NCBI RefSeq assembly: GCF_018131005.1
Contig: NZ_JAFCJK010000006.1
Coordinates: 62,001-126,000, forward strand
From: Bradyrhizobium lablabi
GTDB lineage: Bacteria > Pseudomonadota > Alphaproteobacteria > Rhizobiales > Xanthobacteraceae
Length of the DNA stretch: 64,000 nt
Direction: 5' to 3'
A program made the position numbers and the translations under genes. The notes under the pieces are model-generated. The model had not been told where the DNA came from. It did not search any database and was given only the letters and a program-made list of their open reading frames with translations. The first letter of the stretch is position 1. Every line of letters begins with the position of its first letter. Of the stretch, positions 43,064 through 52,674 are shown piece after piece.

Positions 43064-43621
43064 TTAGTCTCCCTCTGACACGAGATCGGAGATGACATCC
43101 TCCGAAACCTTGGCCTCGCGCAGAGCTTGCTCGAGACTGATCTTCCCTCCGGTCGAAGGGCGGGTATCCGCCTTGTAGCTCCGCGACGCGGACATCTGCG
43201 GTCCCGAAAGCGCCTGAACGAGGCCGTCGAGGGTCGCGTCGAATAGAACAGCCAATCGCCGACGGGTGCGCGACGAGGCCGTCTCGATCGCGACCTTGCG
43301 CTCGAGAATCGCCGTGATGATCTGGCGCGGCACGCGCAGCTCCTCCGCGGCCGCGCGCTGTCTCTCAACCGCCGGCGCCGCGAAAGGGGCGGGCGTAGGA
43401 TCTCCGGAATATCTGCGCACGGATTCGTCGATCCAAGCCGTGTCTCGCTTGGAGAAAGGCTCCTCCTGCACGAGTTCACGGGACAGCTCGCGCGAAAGGT
43501 CGACGAGGGCGTCCGCGAATTGCGGGTAATCCTTCAGATACTTTTGGAACGTCGCGGCGTCGTGGCTCGGCTCGGCGGCGAAAGCGTCGAGCACGTCTTC
43601 TTCGAGCGGAATGGATTTCAT
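43064..43621 (-). CDS. small HTH-like protein coupled to the sigma-like gene
   Basis: The protein has about 185 residues. The central part AAEELRVPRQIITAILERKV followed by SRTRRRLAVLFDATLDGLVQ resembles a short helix-turn-helix domain used by antitoxin-like regulators. The flanks are acidic and polar. The ATG at 43621 shares bases with the TGA of the sigma-like gene, with AGGAGA upstream, so the two are translated together. It could be a cognate regulator of the sigma factor and a possible substrate of the ImmA/IrrE peptidase encoded next; both are inference. Confidence 0.65.
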   Translation of the reverse strand: MKSIPLEEDVLDAFAAEPSHDAATFQKYLKDYPQFADALVDLSRELSRELVQEEPFSKRDTAWIDESVRRYSGDPTPAPFAAPAVERQRAAAEELRVPRQIITAILERKVAIETASSRTRRRLAVLFDATLDGLVQALSGPQMSASRSYKADTRPSTGGKISLEQALREAKVSEDVISDLVSEGD

Positions 43622-44436
43622 CACTGATCTCCTTCCAGGATACGTCTCAGAACGGCGTAGGCCTTGTCCCGATTGCTTCTGATCGTCTTTTCGACCTTGC
43701 CCAGCGTCTTCGAGATCGTCACGGCGTAGGGGTCGCTGGTCGAATCGATGGGGACTTCCTTTCGGAGCATTTGGACGATCCTCTGCTGTAGGGGTGGCAG
43801 AGTGTCAATCGCGCTGTCCAGACGTAACCGGTAATCTCGATCCTCAATTTTTTGGCTTTCGAAGGGATTATAGTTTCCGACCGCCTTCTCGACGAGGGAC
43901 GACATCTCGCCCGTCTCGTCATCCTCGATAGAGGTATTACGGTTTTGCCGACGCCAAACCTTTCGCTGTGCATCGATGCGGAGCTTGGCCATGGCTCCTT
44001 CGAACCGAATCTCGAAATAATCCAGCTTTTCCGAATAGGTCTCCCGATCGGTAGAGAGCAGGACGTTGAGGGAATCTAGGACCAGATCGTTGATCTCGGC
44101 TTGGCCTGAGGAAATGAAAGCGGTATTCCGAGACCGCGGCAAGCAACGCAAGGCGCGTTCTAGAAGGATCCTATACAAGCTCGCAAACCGGGCTTCGCTG
44201 TTGTCTCGGTGGCAAGCCCTGACGAAGTGCAACACGCACTCGGTACGCACATATTCCGGATGTGCCGGGTCCCGGACTTGACACCTCGTTAGAAGGTCAT
44301 CTCGGGACAACCGTTCCAGCGCCCCTAATTGCGCCTCGACCTCCGTCGGGCGGGAGTATGGCGATCCGTCGAGTTTTTGCTTTCGAAGTCGGGGCGGCAA
44401 GCGATTCTCTAAAGGTTGAGAGAGGTCGGCGATCAC
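43621..44436 (-). CDS. sigma-70-like RNA polymerase sigma factor (ECF-type)
   Basis: The protein has 271 residues and a GTG start. A sigma-2-like segment lies around KLDYFEIRFEGAMAKLRIDA with the basic RKVWRRQNRN. A sigma-4-like HTH lies near the end: DTLPPLQQRIVQMLRKEVPI, then DPYAVTISKTLGKVEKTIRS. A ~90-residue N-terminal extension, unlike that of usual ECF factors, carries charged helices. It is the first gene of the seven-gene minus-strand run and could direct transcription of the run itself in response to a signal. Divergence from standard sigma factors is marked, so promoter recognition is unproven. Confidence 0.72.
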   Translation of the reverse strand: MIADLSQPLENRLPPRLRKQKLDGSPYSRPTEVEAQLGALERLSRDDLLTRCQVRDPAHPEYVRTECVLHFVRACHRDNSEARFASLYRILLERALRCLPRSRNTAFISSGQAEINDLVLDSLNVLLSTDRETYSEKLDYFEIRFEGAMAKLRIDAQRKVWRRQNRNTSIEDDETGEMSSLVEKAVGNYNPFESQKIEDRDYRLRLDSAIDTLPPLQQRIVQMLRKEVPIDSTSDPYAVTISKTLGKVEKTIRSNRDKAYAVLRRILEGDQ

Positions 44437-44541
44437 AACTTAAGGGAACGACGAGATTTTCAAAAGCCTTTTTCACTTGGCGGCGGTTTCCATAGATCTC
44501 CCTCCATCTGCCACTTCGTTCGAGAGGTGGGGGCAGCACTG

Positions 44542-45342
44542 CTACTCCTCGGTCAAAATTCGGTCGAGACGTAGCCGATGTCGATGATCGGTTAGCAGGT
44601 GCGCGCCACCCAAGACAGCGGCCAGCGTTCCGAGGCCGGTGCCGCCAGCAATCAGGAACATAATCAGCAATTGGTATTTTACCGCATCGACCGGTTCGAC
44701 GCCGGCAAGAATCTGTCCAGTCATCATGCCCGGCAGGGAAACAAGGCCGATCGCCGCCATGCTGTTCAGGATCGGCATGAAGCCGCTTCTCAGCGCGTCC
44801 CGTATGATTGGCAGCAGGGCTTGGTATCGGGTGCCGCCGAGTGCGAGGCAAGCTTCTACGGCGGCGCGTTCGCGCACCAGGCTATTTGTCAGCACGTCCA
44901 AGCCGAGGCTTATCCCGGTCATGGTGTTTCCCAGGATCATGCCCAGCAAAGGCAGCGAGTAGCGCGGGTGGTACCACGGATCGGGGCGTATCTCCGTCAG
45001 GAGTGCGAAAATCGTGACCGTACCGGCGGCGAGTAGTGTGCATCCCGCGCCCAGGCCGTAGCTCCAAACACCCGGTAGGCGCCGCTTCTGCCGCGCGACG
45101 ATCTCCCGCGAGGCGAAGAGAACCATGATGGAGGCGGCGAGGGCGGTCCAGAGCGGCGACACCGCGGCAAACAGAAACGTCAGCACGTATCCGACGAGGA
45201 CGAGCTGTACCACCATCCGCACGGTAGCGACGGCGAGTTGTTTTTCTAGCTTGAGGCGGAGAACAAGCGAGAGGACGCCGTCCATGACGACAAGGAGAGC
45301 GGGGAGGGCCAGATCACCGTACGAAAGCTGGATGTAGGTCAC
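44542..45342 (-). CDS. fetB: FetB-like ABC transporter permease (UPF0014/YbbM)
   Basis: The protein has 266 residues and seven hydrophobic segments. MVVQLVLVGYVLTFLFAAVS, GMILGNTMTGISLGLDVLTN, ACLALGGTRYQALLPIIRDA and GLVSLPGMMTGQILAGVEPV match the UPF0014/FetB family. In E. coli FetAB is reported to export iron and protect against oxidative stress; the substrate here is unproven. The start overlaps the ATPase gene stop by four bases. It lies about 100 bases downstream (on the same strand) of nothing related, and just before the sigma-like gene. Confidence 0.88.
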   Translation of the reverse strand: MTYIQLSYGDLALPALLVVMDGVLSLVLRLKLEKQLAVATVRMVVQLVLVGYVLTFLFAAVSPLWTALAASIMVLFASREIVARQKRRLPGVWSYGLGAGCTLLAAGTVTIFALLTEIRPDPWYHPRYSLPLLGMILGNTMTGISLGLDVLTNSLVRERAAVEACLALGGTRYQALLPIIRDALRSGFMPILNSMAAIGLVSLPGMMTGQILAGVEPVDAVKYQLLIMFLIAGGTGLGTLAAVLGGAHLLTDHRHRLRLDRILTEE

Positions 45343-45935
45343 GGCCGGCTTTCCTGGATGCCACCGTCTGGGCCCATCGCGAATATCCTTGATCCGACGC
45401 GGCGGGCTTGAGCGTCGTCGTGGGTACTCCAGACGACGCTCGTTCCATTCGCAATGCGTTCGGCGATCAAGGATTCCACGGCCGCAGCGGATGCCGAGTC
45501 GAGTGCCGAGGTCGGTTCGTCCAACAGAAGCACCCGCGATCGCAGCATGAGCACCCGCACTAGCCCCAATCGCTGCTTCTCGCCGGTCGAAAGTCTTTGG
45601 ATTGGCCAGTGTCCGCAGTCGTCCGGCAGCCCCAAGCGCGTGACCAGGGGAAGAGCATCAATCCAGACCGTGAAGTGTTCCTGCACGGTGTCGGACCACC
45701 AGCCGGGCTCGGCGGCGAGGTAGGTCACTCGTTGTCGCCAGGCAGGAGCGGGCATCGCCTCCCTCAGCATTCCGTCAAGCTTGACCGTTCCTTCGTTGGG
45801 ATCTAGGTCCGCGATGGAGCGCAGCAGCAAGGTCTTCCCGACCCCGGAAGGCCCTTGCAGGGCGATGCATTCGCCGTCCTGCAAGTCGAATGACACGGAG
45901 ATGTGCAGGCGTTTGAGCCCGCTGACCGTCAGCAT
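45339..45935 (-). CDS. fetA: FetA-like ABC transporter ATP-binding protein
   Basis: The protein has 198 residues, short as in FetA/YbbL. Walker A GPSGVGKT, Q-loop region TYLAAEPGWWSDTVQEHFTV, signature LSTGEKQRLGLVRVLML with a variant LSTGE, Walker B VLLLDEPTSALDS and switch His in WSTHDD are all present. It energises the adjacent permease, with which it overlaps by four bases. The gene is three bases after the ATP-grasp-like gene, so the three form one operon. Confidence 0.88.
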   Translation of the reverse strand: MLTVSGLKRLHISVSFDLQDGECIALQGPSGVGKTLLLRSIADLDPNEGTVKLDGMLREAMPAPAWRQRVTYLAAEPGWWSDTVQEHFTVWIDALPLVTRLGLPDDCGHWPIQRLSTGEKQRLGLVRVLMLRSRVLLLDEPTSALDSASAAAVESLIAERIANGTSVVWSTHDDAQARRVGSRIFAMGPDGGIQESRP

Positions 45936-45938
45936 GCG

Positions 45939-46973
45939 TCAGAGCTTAAGCTGCAGCCGATCGGCAACCCGCCGAGCGATCTCCGCCGGCGCCTCGTTCG
46001 GGTAGGGATGCACCGAGCTGACATTGATCTCGCCGAGCACGTAGCTGTCGCTCCCGTCGGCCTTGACGGGGCCGAGCATGAAGTCGGCGTCCCAGATCGC
46101 GGGCAGGTCACCTCGCGCGATGTCCAGCAGCGAGGTTAGCTGGGGCGTCCACTCGTCCTCCATCAACCGACGCAGCCGCTGGAAGCGGGGGTCCGCGTTT
46201 GACGTGTAGAGCCGCGGCCCGGCCTCGGAACGCGCAGCCGGCGAGTCGACCAGGGCTTTGACTTTGTGATAGCCGAAGCCGGCGCAGCGATCGCCTGCCA
46301 TGTAGCAACGCACCACGCCCTCGCTCAGGCGAGACTGGAACGCTTGATCGATCACGCTGCCGTTCTCGAAATACTCCGCGCAGCGACGGAGAAAATCATC
46401 CAGCGTCACCTCCTCGGGCGCGTCCTTAGTCGCATCCAGCACTTTAATCATGGAAGAGGTCGGCAGCTTCTCGACCTTCCAGACGCCTTGGCCGCCGTTG
46501 CCCCGGGCGCGTTTGATCACGCGCGGACCGGCGGCGAGCCGGGTCGGCAGCTCGGCGCGCATCGCCTCGGCGGTTCGATACAGCGCCGTGTCCGATCCCC
46601 AGCCCATCGAGCGGGTGCGATAGAGCACCTCCTTGGTGCCCATCTTGAGGATGACCTCGGGATGGGCGCTCACCCACACGCCCTGCGCGGCGACGTCGCG
46701 CAGCAGGGCGTCAAGACCGGCGCGGTTTCGGCCGTCTTGAATCGGGTTGACCCAGACGAGCACGCCGTCCACCGCGAGTAGTTGTTCGCGGGCGGCGTCG
46801 GCGAAGCTTTCGTCGTAGATCGCAAGGCGCCCATCGACGCCGACGGCGGCGAGCGCTTCGAAAACGTCGACAAAGCGGCCGTTTTTCGGGGTCGCATCTC
46901 GACGCGCGGCGGCATCTCCTCGCGAGAGGATGGCGACAGTACGTCGGGGAGAGGGTTGTCTTTCGGTATCCAT
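45939..46973 (-). CDS. Cj0069-like ATP-grasp protein
   Basis: The protein has about 344 residues from an ATG preceded by GTGGAG. An N-terminal Rossmann-like half (VDGRLAIYDESFADAAREQL) is followed by ATP-grasp-type elements: RVIKRARGNGGQGVWKVEK (the Lys-containing glycine loop), ENGSVIDQAFQS, CAGFGYHKVK, and IWDADFMLGPVKAD with VLGEINVSSVHPYPNEAP (the metal-binding EIN). This matches the Cj0069 family, whose reaction is unknown. It could ligate an amino compound. It is the first gene of an operon with FetAB-like proteins, suggesting it makes or modifies something that this transporter handles. Confidence 0.75.
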   Translation of the reverse strand: MDTERQPSPRRTVAILSRGDAAARRDATPKNGRFVDVFEALAAVGVDGRLAIYDESFADAAREQLLAVDGVLVWVNPIQDGRNRAGLDALLRDVAAQGVWVSAHPEVILKMGTKEVLYRTRSMGWGSDTALYRTAEAMRAELPTRLAAGPRVIKRARGNGGQGVWKVEKLPTSSMIKVLDATKDAPEEVTLDDFLRRCAEYFENGSVIDQAFQSRLSEGVVRCYMAGDRCAGFGYHKVKALVDSPAARSEAGPRLYTSNADPRFQRLRRLMEDEWTPQLTSLLDIARGDLPAIWDADFMLGPVKADGSDSYVLGEINVSSVHPYPNEAPAEIARRVADRLQLKL

Positions 46974-47054
46974 GCGCAAGCTCCACGTGTTAGGTGCTGC
47001 GCAGAACTTGGACCGAAGTCTCGCCGGGAGTCTGCTTGATCCCGCATGGGTAGT

Positions 47055-47393
47055 CTACGTGAGGTCGCTGCACTTCATCAAGTGGCCATTCTCATCCGGA
47101 GGCAAAGTCAGATCCAGCGCCGGGATCGACTTCGTTCCGGATGTGATCGTCGGGTGCGGTGGTAATGCCTTCGCCTTGCATGCGGCTGCGGCGCGAACGG
47201 CCGCTACCGCCATCCAGTCCCGCAGTAGGCCTCTGTCCTCTTTCGAAAAGGAAGCGCGACGCTGGAGATCCTCCAGCGTCTCGCCAGGATGGCATCGCTC
47301 GAAATCCTCGCGGATCAGCGACTCGAGGTAAGTCGGATCGAGCTCGCTTATTAAATCGAGTTGCTGGCGCGAATTGGTCCTCATGGTTGCCAT
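47055..47393 (-). CDS. small conserved hypothetical protein
   Basis: The protein has about 112 residues, start MATMRTNSRQQLDLISELDP or the next Met three codons later. LESLIREDFERCHPGETLED followed by RASFSKEDRGLLRDWMAVAA are well-formed helices with strong coding character. From memory this resembles a short family frequent in Bradyrhizobium-type genomes; no function is known. The remainder of the frame upstream to 47429 is weak. Confidence 0.65.
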   Translation of the reverse strand: MATMRTNSRQQLDLISELDPTYLESLIREDFERCHPGETLEDLQRRASFSKEDRGLLRDWMAVAAVRAAAACKAKALPPHPTITSGTKSIPALDLTLPPDENGHLMKCSDLT

Positions 47394-47429
47394 GGGCGGG
47401 CCCCATCGCGGATGCAGCACAAACGGCAA

Positions 47430-47846
47430 GAGCGATCGTTGGTTCGCGAACAGATCCGCCGGGCTGAAATGCCGCTATAGAAATCTGACCTTCTTCATCA
47501 ACACCGCGCACGAGCCCCACGGAAGTCCCGATGTTCCTGCAGGGCTCAGCATCAACTTCCCGACGCTTGGCACGGGACTTCCATCTTTTCACGCGGTCAA
47601 CCGCCTTATTGACCTGATCTAGCAGCCGCTCAATCTCCTCCCGCTCTCCCGGCTTACGATCCAGACGCTCGAATAGTTGCTGATCTGCATAGCGTGCAAA
47701 CGACCCTCCACGTTGGGTGAGATCGCCCACCGGCCAGGGCCGCCTCATCCGCATCGAAATGCCCCGGGGGCGGAGCCCTGTCGCCATCGAGCTTGCGCCA
47801 CGCTGCGAGAATTTCGGCGAGCCGTTGGCCCTCGCGGTGATCGGAG
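47430..47846. other. stretch without a supported gene
   Basis: One minus-strand frame is open across this stretch and contains a plausible helical patch (QLFERLDRKPGEREEIERLL at about 47610-47670), but its flanks have irregular composition and it runs into the neighbouring gene in another frame. It may be remains of a gene. No repeat or regulatory element was recognised. Confidence 0.4.
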
Positions 47847-48185
47847 TCAAGAGCCGACCGACGGTAGCACGCGTGGTGCCGGCGCGAGCCAGTATGACGG
47901 CTTCTGCGGCATCAGCGTATCGACCTTCGGCGCGCTGAGGCCGGCGTTCCATTTCATCCATGGCATCGAGTCGAGATGGGGAATCGGCGGAAGGGCGATC
48001 TTCTTTTCGAAGGCGTCGGCCGAAACAGGTTTGCCCGGCACACGATCCATTCCCCAAGCTGCCAGCGACGGCAGCAGAAGTATCGCAGCCATGGACGGCG
48101 TGAGTATCCGTCGGAGCAGGCGTTGCGCGGGGACCCGCCGGGATTTCTCCGCCCGAGCGGAGATAATGGTGTGATCGGCGATCAT
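47847..48185 (-). CDS. small exported hypothetical protein
   Basis: The protein has 112 residues. One hydrophobic segment (ILTPSMAAILLLPSLAAWGM, about 27-46) looks like a signal anchor, followed by a Pro-rich segment with LPPIPHLDSMPWMKWNAG. The ATG is preceded by AGGAGGATGAG, and the upstream 39-residue frame ends one base away, so it is translationally coupled. No domain recognised; possibly envelope-related. Confidence 0.6.
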   Translation of the reverse strand: MIADHTIISARAEKSRRVPAQRLLRRILTPSMAAILLLPSLAAWGMDRVPGKPVSADAFEKKIALPPIPHLDSMPWMKWNAGLSAPKVDTLMPQKPSYWLAPAPRVLPSVGS

Positions 48186-48186
48186 C

Positions 48187-48306
48187 TCATCCTCCTATCG
48201 TTCGAAAAAGACTGATCCAGGCGATCGTGGCGCAGCTCATCGTGAACATCAGCCGGTGCACGACCGCCGCTCCATTTCTACGCAGCCTTCGCTGATTCCT
48301 GCTCAT
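48187..48306 (-). CDS. very small basic/hydrophobic protein (39 residues)
   Basis: An ATG at 48306 with TGGGAGG seven bases upstream opens MSRNQRRLRRNGAAVVHRLM followed by FTMSCATIAWISLFRTIGG. The Arg-rich N-terminus plus one short hydrophobic stretch suggests a small membrane protein or leader. Its last codons contain the ribosome site for the next gene, a clear coupling arrangement. It is located just after groEL, on the same strand. Confidence 0.5.
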   Translation of the reverse strand: MSRNQRRLRRNGAAVVHRLMFTMSCATIAWISLFRTIGG

Positions 48307-48371
48307 CTGAAACCTCCCAACAGTCGATGTGTCCTTTCCTGGGTTCGAGGCGTGGGTCCCGTTGCGCCAAA

Positions 48372-49991
<1,620 letters not shown>

Positions 49992-50049
49992 GACGTTGTC
50001 TCCTTTCCCCTTTCAATGACTGTCAGCCCTTTCAATGACTGTCAGCGCT

Positions 50050-50364
50050 TCAAGCGGCCTTCTTCGCCGCAGATGTGTTCTCGACGACGCCCAGCAGGTC
50101 GCTCTCCTTCATGATGAGAAGTTCTTTGCCGTCGATCTTGACCTCGGTGCCGGACCATTTGCCGAACAGCACCCGGTCGCCAGGCTTTACGTCGAGCGGC
50201 ACCAGCTGGCCCTGTTGGTTACGGCCACCCGGCCCGGCGGCGATCACTTCGCCCTCCTGCGGCTTTTCCTTTGCCGTGTCCGGAATGATGATGCCGCCGG
50301 CGGTCTTCTCCTCGGCGTCGATGCGTCGCACCAGCACGCGGTCGTGCAATGGACGAAAATGCAT
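50050..50364 (-). CDS. groES: 10 kDa co-chaperonin GroES
   Basis: The protein has 104 residues with HFRPLHDRVLVRRIDAEEKT, GGIIIPDTAKEKPQEGEVIA and VLFGKWSGTEVKIDGKELLI, the complete GroES fold with mobile loop. It caps the GroEL chamber. A second in-frame start two codons upstream (50370) is possible; AGGGAGG lies upstream of both. The gene is 58 bases before groEL. Confidence 0.96.
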   Translation of the reverse strand: MHFRPLHDRVLVRRIDAEEKTAGGIIIPDTAKEKPQEGEVIAAGPGGRNQQGQLVPLDVKPGDRVLFGKWSGTEVKIDGKELLIMKESDLLGVVENTSAAKKAA

Positions 50365-50430
50365 GCACATCCTCCCTGCAATTCAGCGATGTCGTAGGAC
50401 CGGGGCCGTAACCGGCCCCCGGCAAAATCG

Positions 50431-50458
50431 ACCTAGGCGCAGCGAAAATGCGGTCAAG
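50431..50458 (-). promoter_or_regulatory. RpoH-like promoter of groESL
   Basis: On the minus strand CTTGACC (50452-50458) and CTAGGT (50431-50436) are separated by 15 bases, the same spacing as in the two Hsp20 promoters of this window. No CIRCE element is visible. A 7-base GC hairpin (50402-50419) lies between this promoter and the groES start. Confidence 0.55.
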
Positions 50459-50609
50459 AGGGGCTAACGAAAAATTTTCGCAGCCGCCGGCAGAAGCTCT
50501 GCGCCCCCTGGTTTACGGCTCCCCGGCGGGAGGCGCGGCGCCCATGCCGGCCTCGCAAGCACAAATTGCTTTCCGCGCGGATTGCCAGCGAAGCGGCCCA
50601 GTCTTTCAA

Positions 50610-51728
50610 TCAGGCGGCCGTGGGTGTTGCTTCCGGAGCCCTGTCCATGGACGGCGGCCGAACGCGCGGCGGGTGCCGATAGCCGGAGTCCGGCGTGGGA
50701 AGCCGGCGAAGCATCCTCTGGTAGATCCGCCCATACTCCGCTGCCATGCGGGCGGAGCAGAAACGTTCTTCGAACCGGGAGCGGACGGCCTTGCGGTCGA
50801 GCTTCAGCAATCCGGGAAGAGCCCGCACCGCCTCATCGACGTCGGATACGATGCGTCCGGTCAGTCCGTCCTCGACGATTTCCGGGACCGAGCCGCAGCC
50901 GAAGGCAAGCACCGGCGTGCCGCAGGCCATGGCTTCGATCATGACCAGGCCGAAGGGCTCCGGCCAGTCGATCGGGAAGACCAGCGCTGCGGCCTGGCCG
51001 AGAAACTCGCTCTTGGCATTCTCGTTGATCTCGCCGATGAACTCAATTTCCGGCCCGTTCAGCATCGGGGCGATGACGTCACGAAAATAGGCGTGATCCG
51101 CCTTGTCGACCTTCGCCGCGATCTTGAGCGGAAGGCCGGCCGCCCGCGCGATCGCGATGGCTCGGTCGGGACGTTTCTCCGGCGAGATGCGCCCGAGAAA
51201 CGCAAGATAGCTGCCTTGCGGATTGAAGCTCGGGGCGTGCAGGTCGAGCGGAAGGCCATGGTGGACCGTCGCCACGAAGTTCGCGCCTGGAAGCGGCGAC
51301 CGTTGCGCGTTCGAAATCGAAACCAGGGGCATGTCCGAAAACCGCCGGTAGAACAGCATATGATCCGGAAGATCCTGCCTGCCGTGGAGCGTAGTTAGCG
51401 TCCGCCTGCGCTCGGATCGGAACAGCGGAAAGTGCAGATAGTCGGTGTGGAAATGCAGGATGTCGAACTCGTCGGCGCGCTCGCGCACCTCGTCGAGCGT
51501 GATCATCTGGTGCGGAATCGCATCGCGCACATCAGGATCGAGCCGCAAGGCGCGAGCCGTGCAGGGCACCAGTTCGGCGGAGGTGATGGAGTCCCCGCTC
51601 GCGAACAGCGTCACCTGGTGCCCCTGTCGCACCAGCTCCTCGGTCAGCCAGGAAACGACCCGCTCCGTTCCTCCATAGAGCCGGGGCGGAACGCTCTCGA
51701 ATAGCGGAGCAATCTGCGCAATCCTCAT
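50610..51728 (-). CDS. family 4 glycosyltransferase (GT-B fold)
   Basis: The protein has 372 residues starting MRIAQIAPLFESVPPRLYGG. The acceptor half contains YGGTERVVSWLTEELVRQGH and DILHFHTDYLHFP. The donor half has YLAFLGRISPEKRPDRAIAI, EFIGEINENAK and the sugar-nucleotide EX7E-type line FPIDWPEPFGLVMIEAMACG. It likely adds a sugar from a nucleotide donor to a glycan, lipid or osmolyte. It is 13 bases downstream of the rpoH-like gene (same strand), so it may be stress-induced. The upstream extension to 51983 is not coding. Confidence 0.85.
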   Translation of the reverse strand: MRIAQIAPLFESVPPRLYGGTERVVSWLTEELVRQGHQVTLFASGDSITSAELVPCTARALRLDPDVRDAIPHQMITLDEVRERADEFDILHFHTDYLHFPLFRSERRRTLTTLHGRQDLPDHMLFYRRFSDMPLVSISNAQRSPLPGANFVATVHHGLPLDLHAPSFNPQGSYLAFLGRISPEKRPDRAIAIARAAGLPLKIAAKVDKADHAYFRDVIAPMLNGPEIEFIGEINENAKSEFLGQAAALVFPIDWPEPFGLVMIEAMACGTPVLAFGCGSVPEIVEDGLTGRIVSDVDEAVRALPGLLKLDRKAVRSRFEERFCSARMAAEYGRIYQRMLRRLPTPDSGYRHPPRVRPPSMDRAPEATPTAA

Positions 51729-51741
51729 GTCTGTCGCTCCG

Positions 51742-52674
51742 CTACAGCCTGTTCGCTGGGCTGGAGCCTCCATTGGCCGCCGTCGGAAGGCGCGCAGATC
51801 CATCCAAGCGAGCGCCCAGCGCGCTCCTGATCTTTTGCAGGGCGCGAACTTCGATCTGGCGGACCCGCTCGCGCGACACGCCGAAGGTGGCACCAAGCTC
51901 CTCCAAGGTCTTCGGCGGTTCGGCCAGGAATCGCGCTCCGACGATATGGCGCTCGCGGTGGCTAAGGAGAGCGAGCGCGTCATTCAGCGCGCTGCCTAGC
52001 CGGTGGCGATCCTCCAATTCAGCCAGCCGTGTTTCCGGGTCGGGCGCCGGATCGACCAGCCAGTCTTGTACTTCCTCCGAACCTTCCTCCCGAGTCATGG
52101 TCAGGTTGAGGGAAGTGTCACCCCGGATTCTCCCGTTCATCTCGACGACTTCGCGGGGGGCCACCTTCAGTTCGTCGGCGATGTATTTGGCCTGCTCCGG
52201 CGAAAGGTCGAAATCCTCGCCTGCAGAAATCCGGCTCTTGAGTTTCCGAAGGTTGAAGAACAGCTTCTTCTGGGCGGCCGTGGTGCCTATCTTCACCAGG
52301 GACCACGACCTCAGAATGTACTCATGGACCGTCGCCTTGATCCACCACATCGCATAGGTCGCGAGCCGAACGCCTTTTTCCGGTTTGAACCGCTTCACCG
52401 CCTGCATCAGGCCGACGTTGGCTTCCGAAATCAGGTCGGCGACGGGAAGGCCATAGCCGCGGTACCGCAGCGCCAGCTTCGCAGCCAGCCGGAGGTGACT
52501 TGTGACCAGGCGATAGGCCGCGTCGCGATCCCCGTGTTCGTGCCAGCGCCGCGCGTACATGGCCTCGTCGGCCGCACTCAGCAGCGGAAATTTGCGAATG
52601 GTGGTCAGGTAGCGGGAGAGCCCGCCGTCCGAGCGGATCGCGGGCAGGTTCGATAGAACTGACAGGGTGCTCAT
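51742..52674 (-). CDS. rpoH: RpoH-type (sigma-32) RNA polymerase sigma factor
   Basis: The protein has 310 residues. Region 2 includes DLISEANVGLMQAVKRFKPE, then GVRLATYAMWWIKATVHEYI. The RpoH box is close to SWSLVKIGTTAAQKKLFFNL (QKKLFFNLRK). Region 4 has TLEELGATFGVSRERVRQIE. RpoH directs transcription of heat-shock genes; promoters of this type precede groES and two hsp20 genes in this window. Start at 52674 follows GAGGAGGAATT. As alphaproteobacteria often have several rpoH genes, this is likely an accessory paralog linked to its targets. Confidence 0.92.
   Translation of the reverse strand: MSTLSVLSNLPAIRSDGGLSRYLTTIRKFPLLSAADEAMYARRWHEHGDRDAAYRLVTSHLRLAAKLALRYRGYGLPVADLISEANVGLMQAVKRFKPEKGVRLATYAMWWIKATVHEYILRSWSLVKIGTTAAQKKLFFNLRKLKSRISAGEDFDLSPEQAKYIADELKVAPREVVEMNGRIRGDTSLNLTMTREEGSEEVQDWLVDPAPDPETRLAELEDRHRLGSALNDALALLSHRERHIVGARFLAEPPKTLEELGATFGVSRERVRQIEVRALQKIRSALGARLDGSARLPTAANGGSSPANRL

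Noticed and set aside
43060..43479. N-terminal extension of the helicase fusion to an ATG at 43479
   Set aside because: It overlaps the HTH-like gene in another frame, is Arg/Ser-rich without domains, and the GTG at 43059 has a good ribosome site four bases after the previous stop.
47092..48057. 321-residue minus-strand frame
   Set aside because: It overlaps two better-supported small genes in other frames and has irregular composition.
50371..50460. CIRCE operator before groESL
   Set aside because: No TTAGCACTC-type inverted repeat is present; an RpoH-like promoter is a better fit.
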